Assembly (NCBI GenBank): GCA_913061345.1
Contig: CAJXTZ010000081.1
Span: 1-7,383, forward strand
Direction: 5' to 3'
Source of the DNA: an uncultured Erythrobacter sp.
GTDB taxonomy: Bacteria; Pseudomonadota; Alphaproteobacteria; Sphingomonadales; Sphingomonadaceae
Length of the DNA stretch: 7,383 nucleotides
Position numbers and translations under genes: made by a program. Shown here one piece after another: positions 1-5,064 of this stretch (position 1 is its first letter; each line of letters starts with the position of its first letter). The notes beneath the pieces were generated by a model. The model was not told the DNA's origin, did not search any database, and was given only the letters and a program-made list of their open reading frames with translations.

Positions 1-168
1 GTTGAGTGCGGCGGCATCTGGAAGAAGCAGAACAAGGAGACCGGCGCCGACTACTTCACGCTGACCATCCGCGACCACGGCTTCAACGCCAACCTCGGCA
101 AGGCGGCAAGCCAGGACGATCTGTCCCTGCAGGCGATCATCCCCTGGGGCCCCAAAGACGCCGCGTGA
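1..168 (+). CDS. DUF736-like protein, 3' end only
   Basis: The reading frame is open from the first base of the window and stops at TGA 166-168, giving the last 55 residues of a protein whose start lies outside. The visible part runs from VECGGIWKKQ through DYFTLTIRDHGFNANLG to a C-terminus AIIPWGPKDAA. The pattern of a Trp-Lys-Lys turn, alternating hydrophobic strands, a NANL segment, a DD pair and a Trp near the end resembles the C-terminal half of DUF736 proteins. These are small beta-rich proteins of unknown function, about 100 residues long, common on alphaproteobacterial plasmids and integrative elements. The family call rests on remembered pattern, not alignment. Another small conjugative-element protein is possible. 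A hairpin terminator follows 5 bp after the stop, so this is the last gene of its transcript. Confidence 0.6.
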   Translation, partial: VECGGIWKKQNKETGADYFTLTIRDHGFNANLGKAASQDDLSLQAIIPWGPKDAA

Positions 169-173
169 CGCAA

Positions 174-203
174 AGAATCGGCTGGGGCAACCCAGCCGAT
201 TCT
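174..203 (+). terminator. Hairpin terminator after the DUF736-like gene
   Basis: A perfect 13-bp stem (174-186 with 191-203, core GAATCGGCTGGG / CCCAGCCGATTC) closes on a GCAA loop, a GNRA-type tetraloop. It begins 5 bp after the stop codon. The downstream tract (CTCGTTGTCTCCT) is pyrimidine-rich but not a pure T run, so intrinsic termination may be incomplete. The position and stem strength make terminator the best reading. Confidence 0.65.
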
Positions 204-377
204 CGTTGTCTCCTATGGCACTGACACGATTTATTATGTGTTGGAGTGGCATGGGCGATGTGTTTGACGGAACCAAGTGACCACGGTTCAGATGTAGAAC
301 TTTTCTGATGCAGCTCGCTGCGTGGCTGTCGTGTTTGCGGATCCGCTAGGCGTTTCGACGCTTCAAGCCATGTGCCG

Positions 378-393
378 TTTGACAGCCGTGCAG
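378..393 (+). repeat. 16-bp repeat TTTGACAGCCGTGCAG, copy 1
   Basis: This copy is identical over 16 bp to copies at 1881-1896 and 1906-1921, and lies 268 bp upstream of the chosen repA start. The repeat is not a clean palindrome. Its restriction to repABC non-coding DNA suggests a centromere-like (parS) or operator site bound by RepB, or by RepA with RepB. It contains a TTGACA that could serve as a promoter -35 box, so binding here could also repress repABC. Confidence 0.6.
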
Positions 394-408
394 TTACATA
401 AATGTATT
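379..408 (+). promoter_or_regulatory. Possible repABC promoter overlapping repeat copy 1
   Basis: TTGACA (379-384) is a perfect -35 hexamer inside the repeat. It is followed after 18 bp by TGTATT (403-408), a 4-of-6 match to the -10 consensus. The -10 is weak and the resulting leader would be about 250 bases, so a promoter nearer to repA is also possible. Confidence 0.3.
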
Positions 409-661
409 TTAAAACAGTAGGTTAAAGTATTTTTACCGCGCCGTTCGAGTTGAGTGCTGCGCAGAAGGCCGCACCGTTGGTTCCATATGTTGGGCCGCCT
501 TTTTCGCCGCTCACTATAGCTTGTCGCCGCATCTAGACTCGATCGTGCTGCGGGAGTGCATAAGCCACCGCGTGAAAATCGTTGTTAAGACTCATTTTTC
601 CGTGTAGATGACACTTTAAAGGGATAAATTGCTGAAAAAGCGATATTTAGAGGGCAGGCGG

Positions 662-1873
662 ATGCGAGATAGGTCATTTACGGCTGATACGAAGGATCAA
701 CCCTTCGACGAGATCATCCTTCAACAGGGAGAGCTGATTTCTGACCGTCTCAATATGTTGCGGCAGGAACAGTATCCTCCAGATGCCCAGAAAGGTCTAC
801 GTCAGTTTTCGCTGGCGGAGGTCGCTTATTATCTCGGCGTGACCCAGTCGACAATCAAGAAGCTCCACCTAGAAGGTAAGGGGCCTGATCCCGAAACCTC
901 GTCGTCGGGGAGGCGTAGTTATTCAGCTGAGCAAATGCTCGAACTGCGGGCGTATTTGGACAAGCATGGTCGGCCTGGAAAGCGGCGGTATGTGCCCCAT
1001 CGGCGTGAAGGTGAGGAACTGCATGTAGTTTCTGTCGTCAACTTCAAAGGCGGGTCCGGAAAGACGACGACTGCGGCTCATCTGGCTCAGCACTTGGCGC
1101 TGAAAGGGCATCGTGTACTGGCGATCGATCTTGACCCGCAGGCATCACTGACAGCTCTGCATGGTATTCAGCCGGAGCTCGATAATGTTCCATCGCTCTA
1201 CGAGACGCTCCGCTACGATGATCAACGCAAGCCAATTATCGAAGTAATCCGACCAACGAACTTTCCTAACCTTGATATCGTGCCTGCAAGTTTGGAACTT
1301 CAAGAGTATGAGTACGATACCCCCGTTGCCTTGACGAGCAGCGACCCCCACGAGGGGCGCCTTTTCTTCACTCGGATCTCTAAGGCGCTCGACGAAGTCG
1401 ATGATCGCTATGATGTCGTGGTGATCGATTGCCCACCGCAGCTTGGCTATCTCACGCTGACCGCACTGACAGCCTCGTCGTCAGTCATCGTCACCGTCCA
1501 CCCACAGATGCTGGACGTTATGTCGATGAGTCAATTTCTGCTCATGCTTGGCGGAATCATGAAGACAATACGAGACGCTGGCGCGAACATGCGACTGAAA
1601 TGGTTTCGCTATCTGGTTACCAGGTTTGAACCCACTGATGGCCCTCAGAAGCAGATGGTCGGGTTTCTGCAGGCGATGTTCCCGAACCAGATGCTTACCG
1701 CGCCTGTTTTGAAATCCACGGCGATCTCCGACGCTGGGATTACTAAACAGACACTCTACGAGGTCGAGCGCTCCCAGTTTGTTCGCACAACTTATGACCG
1801 GGCAATCACTTCACTGAACGACGTGAACGATGAGGTTTCGGAGCTGATCCACAAAGCATGGGGGCGCGAATGA
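662..1873 (+). CDS. repA: RepA, ParA-type partitioning ATPase of a repABC plasmid
   Basis: This 403-residue protein is a Walker-type ATPase that, with RepB and a centromere, moves plasmid copies apart; in repABC systems it also represses its own operon. An N-terminal helix-turn-helix is visible at about residues 49-70 (FSLAEVAYYLGVTQSTIKKL). The deviant Walker A motif KGGSGKTT spans 129-136, the A' motif DLDPQ spans 156-160, and the Walker B strand VVVIDCPP spans 252-259. Length and domain order fit plasmid RepA proteins, which carry a DNA-binding N-terminus absent from short ParA proteins. ATG 662 is preferred because a purine-rich GAGGGCAGG precedes it. An in-frame TTG at 629 preceded by AAGGGAT would add 11 residues. 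repB follows after 103 bp that carry two repeat copies. Confidence 0.93.
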   Translation: MRDRSFTADTKDQPFDEIILQQGELISDRLNMLRQEQYPPDAQKGLRQFSLAEVAYYLGVTQSTIKKLHLEGKGPDPETSSSGRRSYSAEQMLELRAYLDKHGRPGKRRYVPHRREGEELHVVSVVNFKGGSGKTTTAAHLAQHLALKGHRVLAIDLDPQASLTALHGIQPELDNVPSLYETLRYDDQRKPIIEVIRPTNFPNLDIVPASLELQEYEYDTPVALTSSDPHEGRLFFTRISKALDEVDDRYDVVVIDCPPQLGYLTLTALTASSSVIVTVHPQMLDVMSMSQFLLMLGGIMKTIRDAGANMRLKWFRYLVTRFEPTDGPQKQMVGFLQAMFPNQMLTAPVLKSTAISDAGITKQTLYEVERSQFVRTTYDRAITSLNDVNDEVSELIHKAWGRE

Positions 1874-1880
1874 CGACGTC

Positions 1881-1896
1881 TTTGACAGCCGTGCAG
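1881..1896 (+). repeat. 16-bp repeat TTTGACAGCCGTGCAG, copy 2
   Basis: This exact copy starts 7 bp after the repA stop codon. It is in the same orientation as copies 1 and 3 and is separated from copy 3 by 9 bp, a 25-bp period. The repA-repB gap is a known location for parS in repABC plasmids, which supports a RepB-binding role by position. Confidence 0.65.
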
Positions 1897-1905
1897 ATTG
1901 ATAGT

Positions 1906-1921
1906 TTTGACAGCCGTGCAG
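1906..1921 (+). repeat. 16-bp repeat TTTGACAGCCGTGCAG, copy 3
   Basis: This is the third exact copy, 55 bp upstream of the repB start. Its last base begins a further partial match, GACAGCC at 1921-1927, so the array may hold a fourth degenerate half-site. It is a candidate centromere element together with copy 2. Confidence 0.65.
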
Positions 1922-1976
1922 ACAGCCATTTGTCCAGAGTGTTCACGTCTATGATCGCCCAGAAGGAGACAGTTTG

Positions 1977-2972
1977 ATGGCTCGTAAAGACCTCCTGAAA
2001 AATGTGATGGCCAGTTCTTCCGAGCAGCCGAAGGACTCTGGCCGATCAGGCTATGCGATGCGTGGCGCATCAAAGTCCATGAAGGTCTCGATTGACAATC
2101 TTGCCGAAAATTCGAAGCGCTTGCTCGAAGGGGAAACCATCGTCGAAATCGATCCCCAATTGATCGATGTGTCCTTCATTTCGGATCGTCTCAGCGACGA
2201 CGACGAGGCCTTCAACGAGCTGAAGGAGTCGATTGCAACTGGTCGCCAGGACACTCCAGTACTGCTTCGCCCGCACCCGGATCTGGACGGTCGCTATATG
2301 ATCGTCTTCGGCCATCGGCGTGTGCGCGTGGCGTCAGCCCTTGGCCGGAAGGTTCGCGCTGTAGTCAAACCAATGGACGATGTGGCGCACATTCTCGCCC
2401 AAGGGCAAGAGAACACGGCGCGCGCGGATCTTTCATTCATCGAGAAGGCGCTTTTCGCAAAAAGCCTCCTTGATATGGGGCAGGCGAAGGATGTGATCCA
2501 GTCGGCGCTGACCATTGATGGAACGCTGTTGTCGCGCATGTTGTCTGTCGCGCAGAACATCCCGAGGCATGTGATTGAGCGGATCGGTCCCGCTAAGCAG
2601 ATTGGCCGTGACCGCTGGGAGGATTTCAAGAAGCTGGCTTCGGAGTCTGCGAACCAAAAGGTCCTTGAAGGTGCCTTGGAACTCGAAGGGTTTCACGAGC
2701 TGGATAGCGATGCAAGGTTCGAGCTCCTGCACAGCAGACTGGCAGAGGCGGGCAGGACACCCAAGCGCAGAAAGACGCGCATGGCACCCAAGAAGCGCAC
2801 CTGGACCGCCGGCAAAGGCCGCATCAAAGGGGTAATCGGCCGGTCCGGAAGGGCATTCAGTATTTCGCTGACAGCACAGGATTCAACCGAGTTCGGAGAC
2901 TTTCTCTCCGGTCGACTGGATCAGCTCTACAGCGAATTCCTCGCAACAAAAGAGGAGCAGTCGGAACAATGA
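1977..2972 (+). CDS. repB: RepB, ParB-type centromere-binding protein
   Basis: This 331-residue protein is the ParB-like partner of RepA. It binds parS, spreads on DNA and stimulates the RepA ATPase. The ParB N-terminal domain spans roughly residues 56-155. It includes DTPVLLRPHP (92-101), the box II arginine motif GHRRVRVA (112-119), which in ParB proteins forms the CTP-binding pocket, and QENTARADLSFIEKA (144-158). A helix-turn-helix follows at about 168-195 (QAKDVIQSALTIDGTLLSRM). A basic linker (260-280) leads to a C-terminal segment suited to dimerisation. ATG 1977 is chosen because AAGGAG at 1963-1968 sits 8 bp upstream. The TTG immediately before it, at 1974, would leave only 5 bp. It is co-transcribed with repA, and the repC leader and its antisense RNA follow directly. 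Confidence 0.93.
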   Translation: MARKDLLKNVMASSSEQPKDSGRSGYAMRGASKSMKVSIDNLAENSKRLLEGETIVEIDPQLIDVSFISDRLSDDDEAFNELKESIATGRQDTPVLLRPHPDLDGRYMIVFGHRRVRVASALGRKVRAVVKPMDDVAHILAQGQENTARADLSFIEKALFAKSLLDMGQAKDVIQSALTIDGTLLSRMLSVAQNIPRHVIERIGPAKQIGRDRWEDFKKLASESANQKVLEGALELEGFHELDSDARFELLHSRLAEAGRTPKRRKTRMAPKKRTWTAGKGRIKGVIGRSGRAFSISLTAQDSTEFGDFLSGRLDQLYSEFLATKEEQSEQ

Positions 2973-2979
2973 TCTAGGC

Positions 2980-3033
2980 AAAAGAAAAGCCCCCAAGCAG
3001 CGTGGCCTGAGAGCTAATCTGAAAAGTTTGGTC
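2980..3033 (-). ncRNA. Counter-transcribed antisense RNA (ctRNA) controlling repC
   Basis: A minus-strand transcript of about 54 nt is predicted from a strong promoter just upstream (-10 at 3040-3045) to a hairpin plus U-rich tail at the repB-proximal end. In repABC plasmids a trans-acting ctRNA of this size is encoded between repB and repC; it pairs with the repC leader and lowers repC expression, making it the main incompatibility and copy-number determinant. Position, strand, size, promoter and terminator all match. The exact 5' and 3' ends are estimates. Confidence 0.85.
2981..3015 (-). terminator. Terminator of the ctRNA
   Basis: Read on the minus strand, AGCTCTCAGGC (3015-3005) pairs with GCTTGGGGGCT (2998-2988) around a 6-base loop. 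This gives an 11-bp stem with three G-U pairs, followed by TTTCTTTT. On the plus strand the same positions give mismatches instead of G-U pairs. The hairpin is therefore much weaker on the repABC mRNA and the terminator is directional. Confidence 0.75.
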
Positions 3034-3039
3034 GCTTAG

Positions 3040-3068
3040 AAGATACCTCTCCCACGAATCACTGTCAA
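3040..3068 (-). promoter_or_regulatory. ctRNA promoter
   Basis: On the minus strand a perfect -35 TTGACA (3068-3063) is followed after exactly 17 bp by TATCTT (3045-3040), a 4-of-6 match to the -10 consensus. It directs transcription toward repB, with a start expected near 3033. It is the clearest sigma-70 promoter in the window, as expected for a constitutive antisense RNA. Confidence 0.8.
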
Positions 3069-3102
3069 CGATGAACGCTTTTGAGCGAACGGCTTTCTTT
3101 TG

Positions 3103-3122
3103 CCTCCACATAACCGGAGGTG
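3103..3122 (+). promoter_or_regulatory. Hairpin covering the repC ribosome binding site
   Basis: CCTCC (3103-3107) pairs with GGAGG (3116-3120), which is the core of the repC Shine-Dalgarno sequence GGAGGTGA, across an 8-base loop. Two G-U pairs (3102 with 3121, 3101 with 3122) can extend the stem at its base. The fold would block ribosome access to the repC start at 3133. It competes with the long-range stem that uses 3091-3104. Confidence 0.6.
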
Positions 3123-3132
3123 AGATACAGGC

Positions 3133-4413
3133 ATGAAACATACAGGTTGGCGCAAGCCGACACCGGGTCTTGGGGTTGCTGAGCAACTTGCCCAAGCCGG
3201 TGAACGGGTAGCAGTACCCAAAACACGAGCATTTGTCGCGCTCAAGCGCGTTGGTGCACATATCGGCCTGAAGGCTGGCGACATGATGCTCCTCGACACG
3301 CTCGGGGCCTTCACCCAGGCCCAGGACTGGGAGGAGGGGCAGCGCCCGATCGTCTGGGCGTCGAACGCCTATCTGATGGAGCGGACGGGCTTTTCGCTCT
3401 CCGCGCTCAAGCGCCATGCGCGGCGCCTGGCCGAGATCGGCGTGATTTCCTTTCAGGACAGCCCGAATGGCAAGCGGTGGGGCCGTAGGGACGCCGATGG
3501 GCGCATCGTTGAGGCGTATGGCTTCGATCTGTCGCCGCTTTCAGCCCGTGTCGAGGAGTTCGAGGAGCTTCATGCCGAGCTGCAGGCCGAGCGCGAGCTC
3601 TGCCAGCGCCTGAAGCGTCAGATTACGGTGGCACGCCGGATGATCCGCGCTCGGATTGAGGCGGCTATCAGCAGCGCGCTGCGCGGGCCCTGGAGCCAAT
3701 TCACTGGACTCTTTGAGGAACTTCTGGACCGGCTTCCGCGTCGTCATGAAGCCTCTGAGCAGTTGGAACGGCTACTGTTGTGGTTCAAGGAACTTCAGGA
3801 ACGGGTCGAAGCGGCCTATCTCAAGGCGACTGGTGCGACAAAACCTGTGGAAAACATCGGTAACAAAGACACCCAAATCACAAAAAAGACTCAAGAAATG
3901 GACCCCAGGGAGGTCATTTCTGAACCTCATATACTAATTACAAATCAACTTAATCCTGTAACTAGTAATTCCTCTGAAAAAGAGGAAGCGGCGGGCGTGG
4001 TACCCAATGCTCCACCCGAAGAGTGGGTTGATAGGGAGCTGGAAGACTGGGTTGCCGAGGTGCGCAAGAAGCGGACGGCGCTCGATCTGCCGACAATCAT
4101 GCAGGCCTGTCCGGAATTCGCGTCCTGGGCGCGCAATATGGGTGGATTCCTGAAGGATTGGGGCGACCTGCACCGCGTTGCCGGGCAACTCAGGCCGATG
4201 ATCGGTATCTCAGAGCATGCCTGGAACGTAGCGCAGGATCGAATGGGGACCCAAGTGGCCACGGCCGCATTTGCGCTCGTCTTCGAGAAGCACAGTGTCG
4301 GTGAGGTTGCCTCGCCGGGCGGATATCTTCGGGGCATGGTCGAGAAGGCTGGGGCAGGAGAGCTGCATTTGGAGCGTAGTTTCTATGGCAGGCTCAGCGG
4401 GCAGGCGGCGTGA
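3133..4413 (+). CDS. repC: RepC, replication initiator of a repABC plasmid
   Basis: This 426-residue protein is the only gene strictly needed for replication in repABC plasmids; it acts in cis on an origin inside its own coding sequence. The N-terminal initiator domain runs to about residue 135. It starts GWRKPTPGLG and includes KAGDMMLLDTLGAF (48-61), SNAYLMERTGFSLSALKRHARRLAEIGVI (77-105, a winged-helix-like recognition region) and EAYGFDLSPL (127-136). A coiled-coil-like helix covers about 138-178. A polar linker at 236-287 is encoded by AT-rich DNA. The C-terminal domain ends with the conserved-looking SPGGYLRGM (394-402). GGAGGTGA at 3116-3123 precedes ATG 3133. Expression is expected to be limited by the ctRNA and leader folding. 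Confidence 0.95.
   Translation: MKHTGWRKPTPGLGVAEQLAQAGERVAVPKTRAFVALKRVGAHIGLKAGDMMLLDTLGAFTQAQDWEEGQRPIVWASNAYLMERTGFSLSALKRHARRLAEIGVISFQDSPNGKRWGRRDADGRIVEAYGFDLSPLSARVEEFEELHAELQAERELCQRLKRQITVARRMIRARIEAAISSALRGPWSQFTGLFEELLDRLPRRHEASEQLERLLLWFKELQERVEAAYLKATGATKPVENIGNKDTQITKKTQEMDPREVISEPHILITNQLNPVTSNSSEKEEAAGVVPNAPPEEWVDRELEDWVAEVRKKRTALDLPTIMQACPEFASWARNMGGFLKDWGDLHRVAGQLRPMIGISEHAWNVAQDRMGTQVATAAFALVFEKHSVGEVASPGGYLRGMVEKAGAGELHLERSFYGRLSGQAA
3838..3985. other. AT-rich segment inside repC, candidate oriV
   Basis: Base composition drops sharply within repC: positions 3931-3970 contain only 9 G or C in 40 bases, and 3841-3900 have 22 in 60. In characterised repABC plasmids the origin lies in an AT-rich stretch in the middle of repC. 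The segment contains TGTGGAAAA at 3846-3854, one base from the DnaA-box form TGTGGATAA. It also holds an inverted repeat AATTAC / GTAATT (3936-3941, 3965-3970). It encodes a low-complexity linker in RepC, which suggests the DNA rather than the protein is under selection. Confidence 0.55.
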
Positions 4414-4417
4414 CGTA

Positions 4418-4451
4418 TTGATAAATAAGTGGCATTGGCATATATTGCCAA
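4418..4451 (+). promoter_or_regulatory. parDE promoter with overlapping palindromic operator
   Basis: TTGATA (4418-4423) and TATATT (4441-4446) are separated by 17 bp and form a good sigma-70 promoter just after the repC stop. The -10 lies inside the palindrome TTGGCA-TATAT-TGCCAA (4435-4451). Ribbon-helix-helix antitoxins bind such sites with their toxin and repress their own operon, so this is the likely ParD operator. The predicted start near 4453 would leave a short leader with AAGGAGA at 4454-4460. Confidence 0.7.
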
Positions 4452-4468
4452 CAAAGGAGATCTGACAC

Positions 4469-4726
4469 ATGGTGACACGCAACGTTGTCCTGACCGAACC
4501 TCAGGATCAACTGGTTCAAGCCTTGGTGGCATCCGGGCGCTACCAGAACGTGAGTGAAGCAATGCGCGCTGGCCTGAGATTGCTGGAGCAGGAAGAAGCA
4601 CAACTAGCCGGGATCCGGAAAGGTCTAATTGAAGGTCTGGCGCAGGCCAAGGCGGGCGATCTTGCGGAGGGAAGCGGCAAAGATGCGATCCGTAGGGCCT
4701 TTGCGACTGCGCGCGCGCGTTCATGA
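4469..4726 (+). CDS. parD: ParD-family antitoxin (ribbon-helix-helix)
   Basis: This 85-residue protein is the labile antitoxin of a type II pair. The first ~45 residues form a ribbon-helix-helix DNA-binding domain: the strand RNVVLTE (4-10), then GRYQNVSEAMRAGLRLLEQEE (23-43), a sequence typical of ParD proteins. The rest, with IRKGLIEGLAQAKAGD (49-64), is the toxin-binding tail. ATG 4469 follows AAGGAGA by 8 bp. The stop overlaps the parE start as ATGA, implying translational coupling. It should repress the operon through the palindrome at 4435-4451. Placed directly after repC, it stabilises the replicon by killing or arresting cells that lose it. Confidence 0.92.
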   Translation: MVTRNVVLTEPQDQLVQALVASGRYQNVSEAMRAGLRLLEQEEAQLAGIRKGLIEGLAQAKAGDLAEGSGKDAIRRAFATARARS

Positions 4727-5058
4727 GCCGATCCTTCCGGCTGACTCGTCGTGCGGAAGCTAGCCTCACTGAAATCGGCAGATGGACGATCGAGAATTTC
4801 GGGCTGCGCCAAGCGGAGCTTTACGAGGCCGAATTGCTCAACTGCTGTGAAAGAATTCTGAACGGCCAGGCCCATAGCCGGAGTTGCGCAGTTCTCGTTG
4901 ATGATGTCGAAGACCTGCGGTTCATAAGGGCAGGGGAACATTTCCTTGTGTTTCTGGATCGATCGGACGAGGTCATCATCGTGGATATCCTCCATTCCCG
5001 CAGCGATCTCCCTCGCCATGTTGCCTCACTTTCGGCTTTGAAGTCCGAAGACTCCTGA
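4723..5058 (+). CDS. parE: ParE-family toxin (RelE/ParE superfamily)
   Basis: This 111-residue toxin pairs with the overlapping upstream antitoxin. Family hallmarks are the N-terminal LTRRAEASLTEIGRWTIENFG (7-27), the helix AELYEAELLNCCERI (31-45) and the C-terminal strand motif VDILHSRSDLPRHV (87-100), which corresponds to the LH-R-D--RH signature of ParE proteins. Known ParE toxins act on DNA gyrase, unlike the mRNA-cleaving RelE branch. The target of this one is inferred from family only. Length is normal and no damage is seen. Its stop lies 6 bp from the stop of the convergent recombinase gene, with no clear terminator between them. Confidence 0.92.
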   Translation: MSRSFRLTRRAEASLTEIGRWTIENFGLRQAELYEAELLNCCERILNGQAHSRSCAVLVDDVEDLRFIRAGEHFLVFLDRSDEVIIVDILHSRSDLPRHVASLSALKSEDS

Positions 5059-5064
5059 TCCACA

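Larger units (their letters stand above)
204..661. other. Gene-free leader upstream of repA
   Basis: No convincing gene lies in these roughly 460 bases. The region holds one exact copy of the 16-bp repeat (378-393) and a degenerate inverted relative of it at 318-330 (CTGCGTGGCTGTC against CTGCACGGCTGTC). It also has a 12-bp palindrome at 395-406 (TACAT-AA-ATGTA) and an imperfect 18-bp palindrome at 420-437 (GGTTAAAG-TA-TTTTTACC). This is the expected place for the repABC promoter and its operators. It is more AT-rich around 390-435 than the flanking DNA. An in-frame TTG at 629 preceded by AAGGGAT could extend RepA by 11 residues. Confidence 0.6.
2977..3104 (+). promoter_or_regulatory. Long-range inverted repeat in the repC leader
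   Basis: GGCAAAAGAAAAGCC (2977-2991) is the reverse complement of GGCTTTCTTTTGCC (3091-3104), apart from one extra A in the left arm. In the repABC transcript the arms can form a 14-bp stem with a one-base bulge that encloses the whole region opposite the antisense RNA. The right arm overlaps the first two bases of the hairpin that covers the repC ribosome binding site, so the two structures compete. repABC leaders are known to switch between alternative folds in response to the antisense RNA. The specific arms here are read directly from the sequence, but the switch itself is inferred. Confidence 0.6.

Noticed and set aside
6..224. 72-codon plus-strand frame at the window start
   Set aside because: It is Arg/Pro-rich, out of frame with the DUF736-like reading frame and runs through the terminator hairpin.
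270..289. GAACC/GGTTC inverted repeat in the leader
   Set aside because: The arms are only 5 bp with a 10-bp spacer and no supporting context; this is expected by chance.
533..607. Short open stretch reading LDSIVLRECISHRVKIV, considered as a transposase or gene remnant
   Set aside because: No start, no recognisable family, and too short to distinguish from chance.
2974..3417. 147-codon minus-strand frame over the repB-repC gap
   Set aside because: It spans the ctRNA gene, the leader and the 5' end of repC. The region's conserved role is RNA-level control, and the frame shows no protein family features.
4540..5019. 159-codon minus-strand frame across parDE
   Set aside because: It is antisense to two recognisable overlapping genes; its composition simply mirrors them.
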